Shown here: in pieces, positions 40,591-51,460 of the stretch
Numbering within the stretch: position 1 is the first letter of the stretch
Layout of the letters: each line of letters begins with the position of its first letter
Assembly: GCF_029525575.1 (NCBI RefSeq)
Contig: NZ_JAPDIA010000003.1
Span: 860,214 to 924,213, forward strand
Origin: Cohnella rhizosphaerae
Lineage (GTDB): Bacteria > Bacillota > Bacilli > Paenibacillales > Paenibacillaceae
Direction: 5' to 3'
DNA: 64,000 nt
Made by a program: the position numbers and the translations under genes
The notes under the pieces: generated by a model
Databases searched by the model: none
What the model was told of the DNA's origin: nothing
Seen by the model: the letters and a program-made list of their open reading frames with translations, nothing else

Positions 40591-41685
40591 CTGAATCTCT
40601 CTATGCCGGATGGCGCCGCTCTCGACCTGGATAGTCGTATGCGTGATGCCGAAGCGCTCCTCGATCAATGAGATCGCGCGCTGCAGCACGTCCTGGCACT
40701 GGACCCCTTCCTCGACGCGAATGTGGCAGCTGAAGGAATCGAGGCCGGAAGTGATCGTCCAGATATGCAGATCATGCACGTCGCGGACGCCATCGAGCGT
40801 GAGCAGCGCGGACTTCACTTCCTCGTGGTCGATGCCGGCCGGCGTGCCCTCCATGAGCACGTGGACCGTCTGCGAAATGACGAGCCATGCGCTCCGCAGG
40901 ATGAGGACGGAGACGAGGATTGAGATAATCGGATCGGCGATGTACCAGCCGAAGGCCATCATGAGAATGCCTGCCGCGATGGCGCCGACGGAGCCGAGCG
41001 CATCGCCCAGTACGTGCAGGTACGCGCTGCGCATGTTGACGTTGTTCGCTACGTCGCCCTGGCGCGTGAGCGCCCATGCGCTGGCCAGATTGGCGATCAG
41101 GCCGACCGCGGCGATCGCCATCATCGGGCCGCCGGACACTTCCGGCGGAGACGCCATCCTGCCGACGGCTTCGTAGACGATGAAGCCCGCGATGACGAAC
41201 AGCGCGACGCCGTTGAACAGCGCGGCGAGGATCTCGAAGCGGTGGAAGCCGTAGGTCCGCTTCGCCGAGGCCGGGCGCGCGGCGAACCAGAGCGCTGCCA
41301 GACTCAGCGCCAGCGCGCTCGTGTCGCTCAGCATATGGCCCGAGTCCGACAGCAGCGCGAGGCTGTCGGTGAGCAGCCCGCCGACGAACTCCAGCAGCAT
41401 GATGCACGCGGTGATCGCGAGCGCGATCGTCAGTCCGCGGCGGTCGCCCTCGCGTCCGTGATGGTGGTGATCGCCGATCCCATGTTGATGGCCGTGGTGG
41501 TCATGACCGTGTGCGTGTGCGCCATGGCTGTGCGCATGTCCGCCATGGCCGGGCGAGCGTCCATGGGAATGTTCGTGAGCGTTCCCCGTCAAGCTCTCCG
41601 ACTGTCCGTGTGCGCCGTCAGAACGCGGATCTTGCGCGGCATCGCCGCTCTGTACGGCCGTCAATCGTTCGGTTCGTTTATCCAT
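40585..41685 (-). CDS. czcD: Cation diffusion facilitator (CzcD-type zinc/cadmium exporter)
   Basis: 366 residues, intact. A His-rich cytoplasmic N-terminus (about 50-90, many HGH/HSH repeats) precedes six membrane helices. The zinc site motifs are DSLALLSDSGHMLSD in helix 2 and LHVLGDALGSVG in helix 5. The C-terminal cytoplasmic domain ends DLHIWTITSGLDSFSCHIRVEE. Exports Zn, Cd or Co by proton exchange. ATG at 41685 has GGAAGGAC in front; a longer frame upstream overlaps the promoter and is not used. Controlled by the ArsR-type operator at 41722. Confidence 0.93.
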   Translation of the reverse strand: MDKRTERLTAVQSGDAAQDPRSDGAHGQSESLTGNAHEHSHGRSPGHGGHAHSHGAHAHGHDHHGHQHGIGDHHHHGREGDRRGLTIALAITACIMLLEFVGGLLTDSLALLSDSGHMLSDTSALALSLAALWFAARPASAKRTYGFHRFEILAALFNGVALFVIAGFIVYEAVGRMASPPEVSGGPMMAIAAVGLIANLASAWALTRQGDVANNVNMRSAYLHVLGDALGSVGAIAAGILMMAFGWYIADPIISILVSVLILRSAWLVISQTVHVLMEGTPAGIDHEEVKSALLTLDGVRDVHDLHIWTITSGLDSFSCHIRVEEGVQCQDVLQRAISLIEERFGITHTTIQVESGAIRHREIQV

Positions 41686-41721
41686 CGCTGTCCGTCCTTC
41701 CGCGTCTAGGGTTCCTTTAAC

Positions 41722-41768
41722 ATATGAATATTTGCTCATATTATAATTCAATTGACTCGATCGCACAA
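41722..41768 (-). promoter_or_regulatory. Sigma-A promoter overlapped by ArsR/CzrA-type operator
   Basis: On the minus strand TTGTGC (41763-41768) and TATAAT (41740-41745) are separated by exactly 17 bases. Directly downstream and touching the -10 box is ATATGAGCAAATATTCATAT (41722-41741), an imperfect dyad of the form recognised by ArsR/SmtB-family metal sensors such as CzrA. Binding there would block transcription of the exporter until metal is bound. The sensor gene is not in this window. Confidence 0.75.
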
Positions 41769-41899
41769 TGATGGAACGCGCGGACGGCCGCCTGTCTATG
41801 CCTGACCGCGGTCGCTTCGAACCGGCGCTGAATAACCGGGGGGCGAAGCGGGTATATAGTAGTATATGCCATAGCGGCTGATTAGAGGAGGCGATCGCC

Positions 41900-42335
41900 A
41901 TGAGCAGTCCGATCGAAGGCATCAAAAAAAGAAATGAACAGCATGAAAGGGCATATCGACAGCATCAAGTCCGACGTTCAAGATACGATCGGCAGCGTGA
42001 AGGATACGGTGTCCGAGGCAAAAAGCACGTTCAAAGGCTGGAAAAGAAGAGACGAGGTCGGCGTCATTCATAAAGAAGGCAACGCCTTCGTCGTGCGCGA
42101 GAACGGCGAGCAGATCGGGGAGATCACGTTCATGCCCGACGGGGAGAATACCTGGGTGTTGAATCATACGTATGTGTCGCCGGACTATCGAGGCGGCGAT
42201 ATCGCCCGGCGGCTGCTGAACAGCGTCGTCGAGGCTGCCCGCGAGGAGGGCAAGAAGATCGTGCCCCTCTGTTCGTACGCGCTCGTACAGTTCAAACGCA
42301 ACGCAGACTACGCGGACGTGTGGCGTAAAAGTTAA
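41900..42335 (+). CDS. YidJ-type GNAT acetyltransferase with coiled N-terminus, frameshifted
   Basis: About 144 residues. A charged amphipathic N-terminal helix (about 1-48, MNSMKGHIDSIKSDVQDTIG) precedes a small single-domain GNAT of the Acetyltransf_CG type (NAFVVRENGEQIGEITF, NHTYVSPDYRGGDIARRLL, KIVPLCSYALVQF). The A7 run 41924-41930 should be A6, giving GIKKEMNSMKG. GAGGAGG lies 8 bases before ATG 41900. Substrate unknown; the helix resembles those of general stress proteins such as YtxH (inference). Confidence 0.82.
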
Positions 42336-42350
42336 TTGCGTCATGCGCGG

Positions 42351-42381
42351 GAGCGCAGGGGCCTTGCCCCTGCGCTCTTTT
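42351..42381 (+). terminator. Rho-independent terminator
   Basis: GAGCGCAGGGGC (42351-42362) pairs with GCCCCTGCGCTC (42366-42377), a 12-bp perfect stem, followed by TTTT. Between it and the repeat element at 42505 nothing is seen. Confidence 0.88.
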
Positions 42382-42504
42382 GATGTACTTGTCAGAACGT
42401 TCGCTTGCTCACCGTACGGCGATGGTCGGCGGGAAGGTAAGCGGGTTGGCGCGTCGGACCGCTGGCACAGTTGAATGCAAGTCGGGTTCACGCACCGGAC
42501 TCAC

Positions 42505-42692
42505 GGGCCGTTATTTCGTAAAAAACGGTCCCGATTGCGATCGTTTCGGACTGGAGGGACGTTATTGGCCCGGATCAAGGCTAAAAAACGCCGGCAATCC
42601 AGCAATAGCATCATCTCGGTCCACGAGCGGGACGCAAATCGCGATAGGAACAAGAATAACGTTCCCTAGGTCCGTCCGCTAAGCGCGAATGC
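42505..42692. repeat. Dispersed ~195-bp element, copy A
   Basis: Shares an ordered series of blocks with copies at 49242 and 59750: a TTATTTCGTAAAAA-like opening, TTTCGGACTGGAGGGACG, TTATT, GGATCAAGGCTAAAA, a GGTCC-GAGCGGG block, CGCGATAGGAACAAGAATAA, and a closing GCGCGAATGC. An ORF across it is not convincing as a gene. It ends 50 bases before the stop of the minus-strand AraC-type regulator. Confidence 0.75.
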
Positions 42693-42742
42693 ATAAAGAG
42701 ACGGACTGCTGCGGTTTAAATGTATTTAAGGGGGGCGAATCG

Positions 42743-43513
42743 TCACGCGTTGGCCTTGCGGTAGGCCCCTGGGCTGCCGCCCGTCTCGCGCCTGAACAGG
42801 CTGCAAAACTGCGAATCGCTGGCAAAGCCGCAGTCCGCGGCGATCTCGGCGATGCTGCGGTTCGTCTCCCGAAGGAGCGTCCGGGCATGCGCGATTCGCC
42901 TGCCGAGCACGTAGCGGCCGGGCGACGCGCCGATTTGCGCCTTGAACAAATGGCGGTAGCGATCGAGGCTGTAACCGGCCATGGCGGCGAGCGAGCCGAA
43001 GTCGATCCGCTGATGGAAGTTTTCGTTTATATAGTTAATCGCATACCTGAACTTATCTTCCGCATGCGTGGGCGAACCGCCGTTCAATCGCCGCCGGTGA
43101 AGCGTCAGAACCAGCTGGGAAGCCAGCAGGTCGAGCATATCGGCGTAATCCTCGTCTTTATTTCTCATCTCCTTGGCCATACCGAGCAGCAGCGGCAGGA
43201 TGTGCTCGTGCGCGTCCTCGCCGTCTTTTGGCTTGCGGTCGGAAAAAACGCCCTCGGGAAGCGCGGATTCCCGCAGCGGCGCAAAGCCCAGGCACAGCAC
43301 CTCGGTAGGCGCGGCATGCCGTTCGTCGTGATACGTCCCTGGCCGGATTAACGCGTAATCGTCCTCGCGATATTCGTAATCGCGGTCGCCGATGCGCGTC
43401 TTTCCGTTTCCCTTCAAATAGTAGACCAACTCATGGCAGCCGTGACGGTGCATCGTCACATCGTCTCCGGGCTCGTGCGCGACGGGGAAAAGAAAGTGTA
43501 GCCGTGCCTGCAT
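42743..43513 (-). CDS. AraC-family transcriptional regulator with cupin sensor
   Basis: 256 residues, intact. N-terminal cupin (VTMHRHGCHELVYYLKGNGKTRI, then ALIRPGTYHDERH) for small-ligand binding and a C-terminal AraC domain with two HTHs (DFGSLAAMAGYSLDRYRHLFKA and SIAEIAADCGFASDSQFCSLFR). It is divergent from the nucleoside hydrolase gene 155 bases away and is the obvious regulator candidate for it. Confidence 0.9.
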   Translation of the reverse strand: MQARLHFLFPVAHEPGDDVTMHRHGCHELVYYLKGNGKTRIGDRDYEYREDDYALIRPGTYHDERHAAPTEVLCLGFAPLRESALPEGVFSDRKPKDGEDAHEHILPLLLGMAKEMRNKDEDYADMLDLLASQLVLTLHRRRLNGGSPTHAEDKFRYAINYINENFHQRIDFGSLAAMAGYSLDRYRHLFKAQIGASPGRYVLGRRIAHARTLLRETNRSIAEIAADCGFASDSQFCSLFRRETGGSPGAYRKANA

Positions 43514-43668
43514 GAACGAAACTCCTCTCGAATGCTAGCCGGATCATGATAGAGTTCGACCGAAACAGGATACGATCGAACCGGCAATTTATCTATAATT
43601 TAATCATAATCTTAACATGCAAGCTGTCGATAATCAGCCAAAAACAATAAGAGAGGATGACGGAACTA

Positions 43669-44616
43669 ATGTCAGCGTCGTTCGTCGAAATGCCGGAGGA
43701 CCGTCGCGTCAGGCGGCTGGCGCATCCCGGAAGAAAAGTGTCCATCGTGCTGGATACCGATACGTACAATGAGATCGACGACCAGTTTGCCATGATCTAC
43801 GCGCTGTGTTCGCCGGAATCGTTGGAACTTGAGGCCGTGCATGCCGCTCCGTTCCACAACAATATGTCCGAAGGTCCGGCGGACGGCATGGAGAAGAGCT
43901 ACCGGGAAATATTGAAAATCCGGTCGCTCGCCGGGATGGAGACGCTGCCCGTATACCGGGGCTCGGCGGCTTATATGCCGGGTCCCGACGCGCCGGTCGA
44001 GAGCGAAGCCGCGCGCGATCTGATTCGCCGGGCGCTGGCGCGCGGGGAGGATGATCCGCTGTACGTCGTCGCGATCGGCGCGATCACGAACGTCGCGTCG
44101 GCGCTGCTGCTAGAGCCTGCCTTAGCGGACCGGATCGTGCTCGTCTGGCTCGGCGGGCACGCCTTTCACTGGCAGGATACGCGAGAATTCAACCTCGAGC
44201 AGGATCTGCATGCGACGCGCGTCGTGCTGGACTCGGGCGTGCCGCTGGTCCTGTTGCCCTGCATGGGCGTCGTGTCGCATCTGACGACGACATTGTCCGA
44301 GCTGCGCGACCACGTCAAGGATAAAGGGCCGCTGGGACAGTACCTGTACGAAACGTATCTCGGTTGCATGGACGATCATGCCGGGCGCTCGCGGGTGATT
44401 TGGGATTTATCCGCGATCGCCTGGCTGGTCCGGCCGGATTGGTGCCCGAGCGAGCTGGCGCCAAGCCCGCTCGTGTCCGATGACTGCCGCTGGCTCGAGG
44501 CGGACGGGCGGCATTCGATCCGGTATGTCACGTATGTCGATCGCGACGCGATTTTCAGGGATTTGTTCGCGAAGCTAGACGTTCGGGCGAGAGCGGAACG
44601 GAACGACGGAGTGTGA
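43669..44616 (+). CDS. Nucleoside hydrolase-family protein
   Basis: 315 residues, intact. The calcium-binding signature of the inosine/uridine-preferring nucleoside hydrolase family is seen as IVLDTDTYNEIDDQFAMIYA near residue 25 (DxDxxxxDD), and further family positions in VVAIGAITNVASALLLEP and EFNLEQDLHA. These enzymes release the base from ribonucleosides. ATG 43669 is preferred: AGAGAGG lies 12 bases before it, while the in-frame ATG at 43657 directly abuts that site. Probably controlled by the divergent AraC protein. Confidence 0.88.
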   Translation: MSASFVEMPEDRRVRRLAHPGRKVSIVLDTDTYNEIDDQFAMIYALCSPESLELEAVHAAPFHNNMSEGPADGMEKSYREILKIRSLAGMETLPVYRGSAAYMPGPDAPVESEAARDLIRRALARGEDDPLYVVAIGAITNVASALLLEPALADRIVLVWLGGHAFHWQDTREFNLEQDLHATRVVLDSGVPLVLLPCMGVVSHLTTTLSELRDHVKDKGPLGQYLYETYLGCMDDHAGRSRVIWDLSAIAWLVRPDWCPSELAPSPLVSDDCRWLEADGRHSIRYVTYVDRDAIFRDLFAKLDVRARAERNDGV

Positions 44617-44648
44617 CACGGGAGGCGGCCTATTCCATGTTTTAATGT

Positions 44649-44673
44649 TATCCCCTTCGCGCAGGCGGAGGGG
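44649..44673 (+). terminator. Hairpin after nucleoside hydrolase
   Basis: TATCCCCTTCGC and GCGGAGGGGAT form an 11-bp stem around a CAG loop, then TTTT. The left arm is the same motif (TATCCCCTTC-C-CAGG) that heads the 47-bp repeats at 49471, so it may be a single stray copy of that family. Confidence 0.65.
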
Positions 44674-44681
44674 ATTTTGGC

Positions 44682-44753
44682 GATGACGCCTATGATGCCT
44701 ATGACGCCTATGACGCCTATGATGCCTATGAGGCCTATGACGCCTATGACGCC
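44682..44753. repeat. Eight 9-bp tandem repeats
   Basis: Eight successive units of the form TATGACGCC (variants GATGACGCC, TATGATGCC, TATGAGGCC). On the plus strand they encode Met-Thr-Pro or Met-Met-Pro units in a 30-codon frame from ATG 44683, with GGAGGGG 10 bases upstream. That ribosome-like site is also part of the preceding terminator, so coding is doubtful. 44754-44905 shows nothing further. Confidence 0.7.
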
Positions 44754-44909
44754 GACGAAAGCGCGGACCGCCTGACTGCCACGGCGTTTGATCGGACGAG
44801 GCAATCGCTTGAATGGCAATAAAGATCAGTATTAGTCAATATAGGTCATCTGAGTTAGATAAGCGAAGATTTAAAGCCAATAATCGGCTTAAACCGCCTC
44901 AAACCGGCT

Positions 44910-44964
44910 TTGGCATATTCGTTTAGCGGGTCTATAATGGCATTAAGGTCAAAAAAAGGTCAGA
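44910..44964 (+). promoter_or_regulatory. Sigma-A promoter with CtsR-like operator for cbpA-clpB
   Basis: TTGGCA (44910-44915) and a perfect TATAAT (44933-44938) are spaced by 17 bases. Downstream, two CtsR heptads GGTCAAA (44947-44953) and GGTCAGA (44958-44964) form the direct repeat known to bind the class III heat-shock repressor. The spacer is four bases as written but three in the consensus; the A7 run 44951-44957 may be one base too long, as elsewhere in this sequence. Confidence 0.8.
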
Positions 44965-44992
44965 CATATCGCCCGGGGGGAGGAGATGCGCC

Positions 44993-46054
44993 ATGACGAT
45001 CGGCAATCCGTACGAAACGCTCGGCGTCGGCAAGGACGCGACGAAGCAGGAGATCAAAAAGGCTTATCAGAAGCTGGCCAAGAAGTGGCATCCCGACGTG
45101 AACAAAGCCCCCGAGGCCGAGTCGAAGTTCAAGGAGATCGCGGAGGCTTACGATATTCTCAGCCATGACGATAAAAGACAGGCGTACGAAGAAGAACAGC
45201 GCTATGCTTCGATGCGGCGCGAGTATGCGGGACGGACAGGCGGCAGCGGCGGACCCGGCGGCGCGCAGGACGGCGGCGCATGGAGCTGGAGCGGCGGCGC
45301 GCAAGGCGCTGCCGGCCTGTCCGAGGAGGAGCTGTACGAGATGCTCTTCGGCAAAGGCGGAATCGGAGGCATGGGCGGCTTCGGCGGCGGAGAAGGCTTC
45401 GGCGGTTACAGCGACACGGCCGGCGGGACCCGCGGTTACGGCGCTTACGGCGGCGGTGCAAGCGGGTTCGGCGCCGAAAATGCGTGGGGCGCTTCAGGGT
45501 TCGATCCGTTCGGCGCGAGCGCGCGAACGCAGCATGCCAAGCTGAACGTCAGCCTGGAGCAGGCTTGGCAGGGCGCCAAGGTCAACGTGAGGGTCGGAAC
45601 CAAAGACATCGCGCTGCGCGTACCCGAACGGATGGCCGACGGCACCGTCATCCGGCTCAAGGGAGACGGCGCGAACGGCCTGCAGGAAGGCGACGAGCTG
45701 CTGATCGAGCTGTCCGTCGAGCCGAATGCATCTTATGCGCTCGGCGAAGACGGAGATTTGCGCGCGACGGTGGAGGCCGCGCCGTGGCAGGTCGTGCTCG
45801 GCGGCGAAGCGATCGTCCGGCTGCCGGACGGCGGCCAGGTCAAGCTGCGGATTCCGCCGGACTTTCCCGCGGGCAAGCAGCTGCGCATTCCGGCGAAGGG
45901 CCTGCGCCGCAAGGACGGCGGCTATGGCGACATTCTGTTCGACGTCGCGCTTGCCGTACCGCCCCGCCCGAGCGAGGCGGAGCGCGAGCTGTACAGACAG
46001 CTCGCGGAACGCAGCGGATTCATGGCAGGCATCAAGCCGCGCTCAAGAAGCTGA
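44993..46054 (+). CDS. DnaJ-family co-chaperone, CbpA type
   Basis: 353 residues, intact. J domain (4-70) with the HPD tripeptide in [12 protein letters not shown]; a long Gly/Phe/Ser-rich region (80-180); then the C-terminal peptide-binding beta domains (180-340). The four CxxCxGxG zinc repeats of true DnaJ are absent, placing it with CbpA/DjlA-like type II proteins. It stimulates DnaK ATPase and presents substrates. GGGGAGGAG precedes the ATG. Heads a CtsR-type operon with clpB. Confidence 0.9.
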   Translation: MTIGNPYETLGVGKDATKQEIKKAYQKLAKKWHPDVNKAPEAESKFKEIAEAYDILSHDDKRQAYEEEQRYASMRREYAGRTGGSGGPGGAQDGGAWSWSGGAQGAAGLSEEELYEMLFGKGGIGGMGGFGGGEGFGGYSDTAGGTRGYGAYGGGASGFGAENAWGASGFDPFGASARTQHAKLNVSLEQAWQGAKVNVRVGTKDIALRVPERMADGTVIRLKGDGANGLQEGDELLIELSVEPNASYALGEDGDLRATVEAAPWQVVLGGEAIVRLPDGGQVKLRIPPDFPAGKQLRIPAKGLRRKDGGYGDILFDVALAVPPRPSEAERELYRQLAERSGFMAGIKPRSRS

Positions 46055-46130
46055 TGCTTTTTGCCGCGCACGCTGAACCGGCATGAATCCCCCGCAAGCG
46101 GGACACCATTTTAACCGAGGAGAGACGCAT

Positions 46131-48794
<2,664 letters not shown>

Positions 48795-48900
48795 GATCGC
48801 ACTTTGAGATCACACTTCACATACAGCCATCCGCTGTCCCGGTTTGCGCCGGAAGGGCGGATGGCTTTTGCTTGATATAATAGAAGAGTATAAAATCGAC

Positions 48901-49227
48901 AAGTAACGCTGTGCAGCGCCTCTTCGGCCCGGAAAACGCCACAGTCCCGATAAAGTAACGTTGTACAGCGCCACTTGGCCCGGAATGCGCCGAAGTCCCG
49001 ACAAGTAACGCTATACAGCGCCTCTTCGGCCCGGAATGCGCCGAAGTCCCGACAAGTAACGCTGTGCAGCGCCTCTTGGCCCGGAATGCGCCGAAGTCCC
49101 GACAAGTAACGTTGTACAGCGCCTCTTGGCCCGGAATGCGCCGAAGTCCCGACAAGTAACGTTGTACAGCGCCTCTTGGCCCGGAATGCGCCGAAGTCCT
49201 GACAAGTAACGCTATACAGCGCCTCTC
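48901..49227. repeat. 50-bp tandem array, six full copies and one partial
   Basis: Units beginning AAGTAACG(T/C)TGTACAGCG start at 48901, 48953, 49003, 49054, 49104, 49154 and 49204. Each continues CCTCTTGGCCCGGAATGCGC and CGAAGTCCCGAC. Copies differ by few substitutions and there are no unique spacers, so this is not a CRISPR. The gap 48795-48900 holds a short hairpin-like GCCATCCG/CGGATGGC stretch after clpB that may terminate it. Confidence 0.9.
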
Positions 49228-49241
49228 TTAGGCCTGACTCA

Positions 49242-49440
49242 GATGACGCTATTTCGTATAAAAACAGTGCAATTGCGATTATTTCGGACTGGAGGGTCGT
49301 TATTCACCCAGATTCAGGCTAAAAAAAGGTCTCCAAACCTCAATAGAGGTTCCTGGGTCCGCGAGCAGGCCGCAAAGCGCGATCGGAACAAAAATAAGGT
49401 CTTCTCAGTCTATACACTGCACGCCATTGCGCAAACAAGG
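49242..49440. repeat. Dispersed ~195-bp element, copy B
   Basis: Same order of blocks as copies A (42505) and C (59750): CTATTTCGTATAAAAA, TTTCGGACTGGAGGGTCG, TTATT, GATTCAGGCTAAAAA, GGGTCCGCGAGC, GCGATCGGAACAAAAATAA, and GCGCAAAC at the end. It sits between two tandem arrays. Confidence 0.75.
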
Positions 49441-49470
49441 CCGCAGGCGGCTTTTCTAACGCTGCTACGA

Positions 49471-49705
49471 GTATCCCCTTCACGCAGGAAGTAAGTAGTC
49501 TCGGCATGGTTAGAACAGTATCCCCTTCGCACAGGAAGTTCGCAGTCTCGGCATGGTTAGAACAGTATCCCTTTCACGCAGGAAGTTCGCAGTCTCGGCA
49601 TGGTTAGAACAGTATCCCCTTCACGCAGGAAGATAGTAGTCTCGGCATGGTTTGAACGGTATCCCCTTCGCACAGGAAGTTCGCAGTCTCGGCATGGCTT
49701 GAACG
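49471..49705. repeat. 47-bp tandem array, five copies (forward)
   Basis: GTATCCCCTTC(A/G)C-CAGGA begins at 49471, 49518, 49565, 49612 and 49659; each unit continues with AGTTCGCAGTCTCGGCATGG and TTAGAACA. A decayed sixth start lies at 49710. Period exactly 47. Confidence 0.88.
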
Positions 49706-49800
49706 AATAGTATCCTTTCCGTTTGGCTTCTGCCAGATGGGGAGGGGATGCGGCAAGGGCTGGCGCATGGCAATGGGGCATGCGACGTCATCGGTTGGCG

Positions 49801-49970
49801 TTCCTGACTGAAGGGGATATCGTTCAAATGCGCGGATCGCGGTCTATTTCCTGACCGAAGGGGATATCGTTCAAATACGCGGATCGCGGTCTATTTCCTG
49901 ACTGAAGGGGATATCGTTCAAATACGCGAATCGCGGTCTATTTCCTGACCGAAGGGGATATCGTTCAAAT
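49801..49970. repeat. 47-bp tandem array, four copies (inverted family member)
   Basis: TTCCTGACCGAAGGGGATAT begins at 49801, 49848, 49895 and 49942, period 47, each followed by CGTTCAAATGCGCGGATCGC. Its reverse complement begins GAACGATATCCCCTTC and matches the head of the units at 49471, so the two arrays face each other with 95 bases between. Confidence 0.88.
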
Positions 49971-50029
49971 GCAAAATAAGCGGAACAAACGCGGGGGCTG
50001 CGTTGTCTTTAAGGTGGGGGGCGAGGCGG

Positions 50030-50578
50030 TTGGCGGACCTTGAGGATCACGACCTCAAATATTGCGTTGGACTGGCTGCGGACGAGATGGCCGATTTGAT
50101 CGCCAAGCATTGGCACGACGTCTGGCAGTACGCGTTGTTTCTGACAAGGCGGGAGCATCTGGCGGAGGACGTTGCGCAGGATACGTTCGTGCGGGCAATG
50201 CGGGCGATCGATGGTTATCGGGGAGACGGGCCGTTTAAAAACTGGCTGTTTCGCATCGCGCGCAATACGGCGTTTAATTATCGAAAGTCGGCCTTTTGGC
50301 GGAGAGTGACGCTCGTCGGATTGATTCCGAACGCGCGCGGGACCGCATCGGCGGAATGTGAATATTGGCGGAAGGAATTGGTGAACGAAGTATGGGCCGG
50401 GGTGTGGAATTTGCCAAGCAAATATCGCGAGCCCATCGTTTTATACGCTCACTATGAGTGGTCGTACGGTGAGATCGCGGAGCTGCTCGGCGTCGCGGAA
50501 GGAACGGTGAAGTCCAGACTGTTCAGGGGCAGGGCGATGCTGGCCGAACGGATGAAAGGGGAGGAGCTCGATGGATAG
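50030..50578 (+). CDS. ECF-type RNA polymerase sigma factor
   Basis: About 182 residues. Region 2 is WQYALFLTRREHLAEDVAQDTFVRAMRAIDG (split here by me only for reading) near residue 25-55, with FKNWLFRIARNTAFNY after it; region 4 is WSYGEIAELLGVAEGTVKSR near 145. Size and domain pair are those of a group 4 sigma. TTG at 50030 with GGGGCGAGG upstream is the likely start; an in-frame TTG at 50003 is possible. Its stop overlaps the start of the next gene by eight bases, typical for a sigma and its membrane anti-sigma. Confidence 0.88.
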   Translation: MADLEDHDLKYCVGLAADEMADLIAKHWHDVWQYALFLTRREHLAEDVAQDTFVRAMRAIDGYRGDGPFKNWLFRIARNTAFNYRKSAFWRRVTLVGLIPNARGTASAECEYWRKELVNEVWAGVWNLPSKYREPIVLYAHYEWSYGEIAELLGVAEGTVKSRLFRGRAMLAERMKGEELDG

Positions 50579-51436
50579 CCGGATCACGGATGAGCACTTG
50601 AAGCGGGACGCGCTGTTCGCGCAGCTAAAAGAGAGGCCTTTAAACGAGCAAAGGAGACCCGGCGATCGCAGGTTGGCCACCATTCTGGCCCTGGCTGGCG
50701 CAGACGAACGCGAATTCGCCGCAAAACATTTGAAGCGCAGGTGGACCATCGCGGTTCTGGCTGTGCTCGCAGTGGCGCTGTTGGCGGCAGGACTTGGTTA
50801 TGCCGACGAAGCGCCGGGCGGATTCGCGGATCGGCGGCAGGCGAAGGCGATGGGGCTGCGCGCCGGGGCGCTGCACATTCCGATCGGGCGGACGCCGGAG
50901 GAGGCGGTGGAAAAGTTCAGGCGCTTCCATACGATGCGTGTCGTTCACCGCGAAGCCGTGGACGGCGGGGTGTTGCTGTTCATCAAGCGGGATATGCAGC
51001 AGAGCGGTACGGAGCTGCAGGTTGAGTTCGTGCGGCGCACTTGGCTGGGCTGGAAATGGGGAATGGGCGGAGGTTACGGGATCGGCTATGGCGAGCCGGG
51101 GGGAGAACGGCGTTCGAAGGCTGCTGAGTTATATGACCATGCCCGGCAAATATCCGGGCGTGTCCGGTCCTTATCCGCTGGCTGTCGGGGGAGGTGACCG
51201 ACGCTTCCGTCGCTGGCGTCATCATGATGACCGGGGGCGAGCAGCCGGGTAAATACGCATCGAAAATCGTTGAATTTGAACCGGGCAGAAGGCTTTGGTT
51301 CGTCTTGCTGCCCGAGTTCGCGGCAACGCCTTATATCGTCCGGGCGTTGGATCAAAAAGGAAATATCGCGGCTGAAAAGACGCTTGCCGCCCCCATCAAC
51401 GACACGGGCGTTCTCAAATCGGGCGATAGCCGCTAG
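50571..51436 (+). CDS. Membrane-anchored probable anti-sigma factor, two frameshifts
   Basis: About 287 residues: a cytoplasmic head of about 58 residues, one membrane helix WTIAVLAVLAVALLAAGLGY, and an extracytoplasmic region. Breaks at G6 51098-51103 and G5 51187-51191; one base fewer in each gives YGEPGENGVRRLLSYMTMPG and LAVGEVTDASVAGVIMM, and an end at KSGDSR. No zinc-binding ZAS motif is seen. Role inferred from overlap with the sigma gene; no sequence family recognised. Confidence 0.7.
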
Positions 51437-51460
51437 TCATCGCGCAAAGCGTAGTTCGCT

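Noticed and set aside
42380..42682. Hypothetical 100-codon protein
   Set aside because: It spans the dispersed repeat element, and copies B and C do not keep the frame open.
44376..44819. Minus-strand ORF with GVIGVIG repeats
   Set aside because: It results from the 9-bp tandem repeats and overlaps the nucleoside hydrolase gene antisense.
48817..49205. Minus-strand repeat protein (SGLRRIPGQ-type repeats)
   Set aside because: The open frames are produced by the 50-bp array read through; 50 is not a multiple of three, so no constant repeat peptide is kept, and there is no start signal.
48901..49227. CRISPR array
   Set aside because: The whole 50-bp unit is repeated without variable spacers and no cas gene is in the window.
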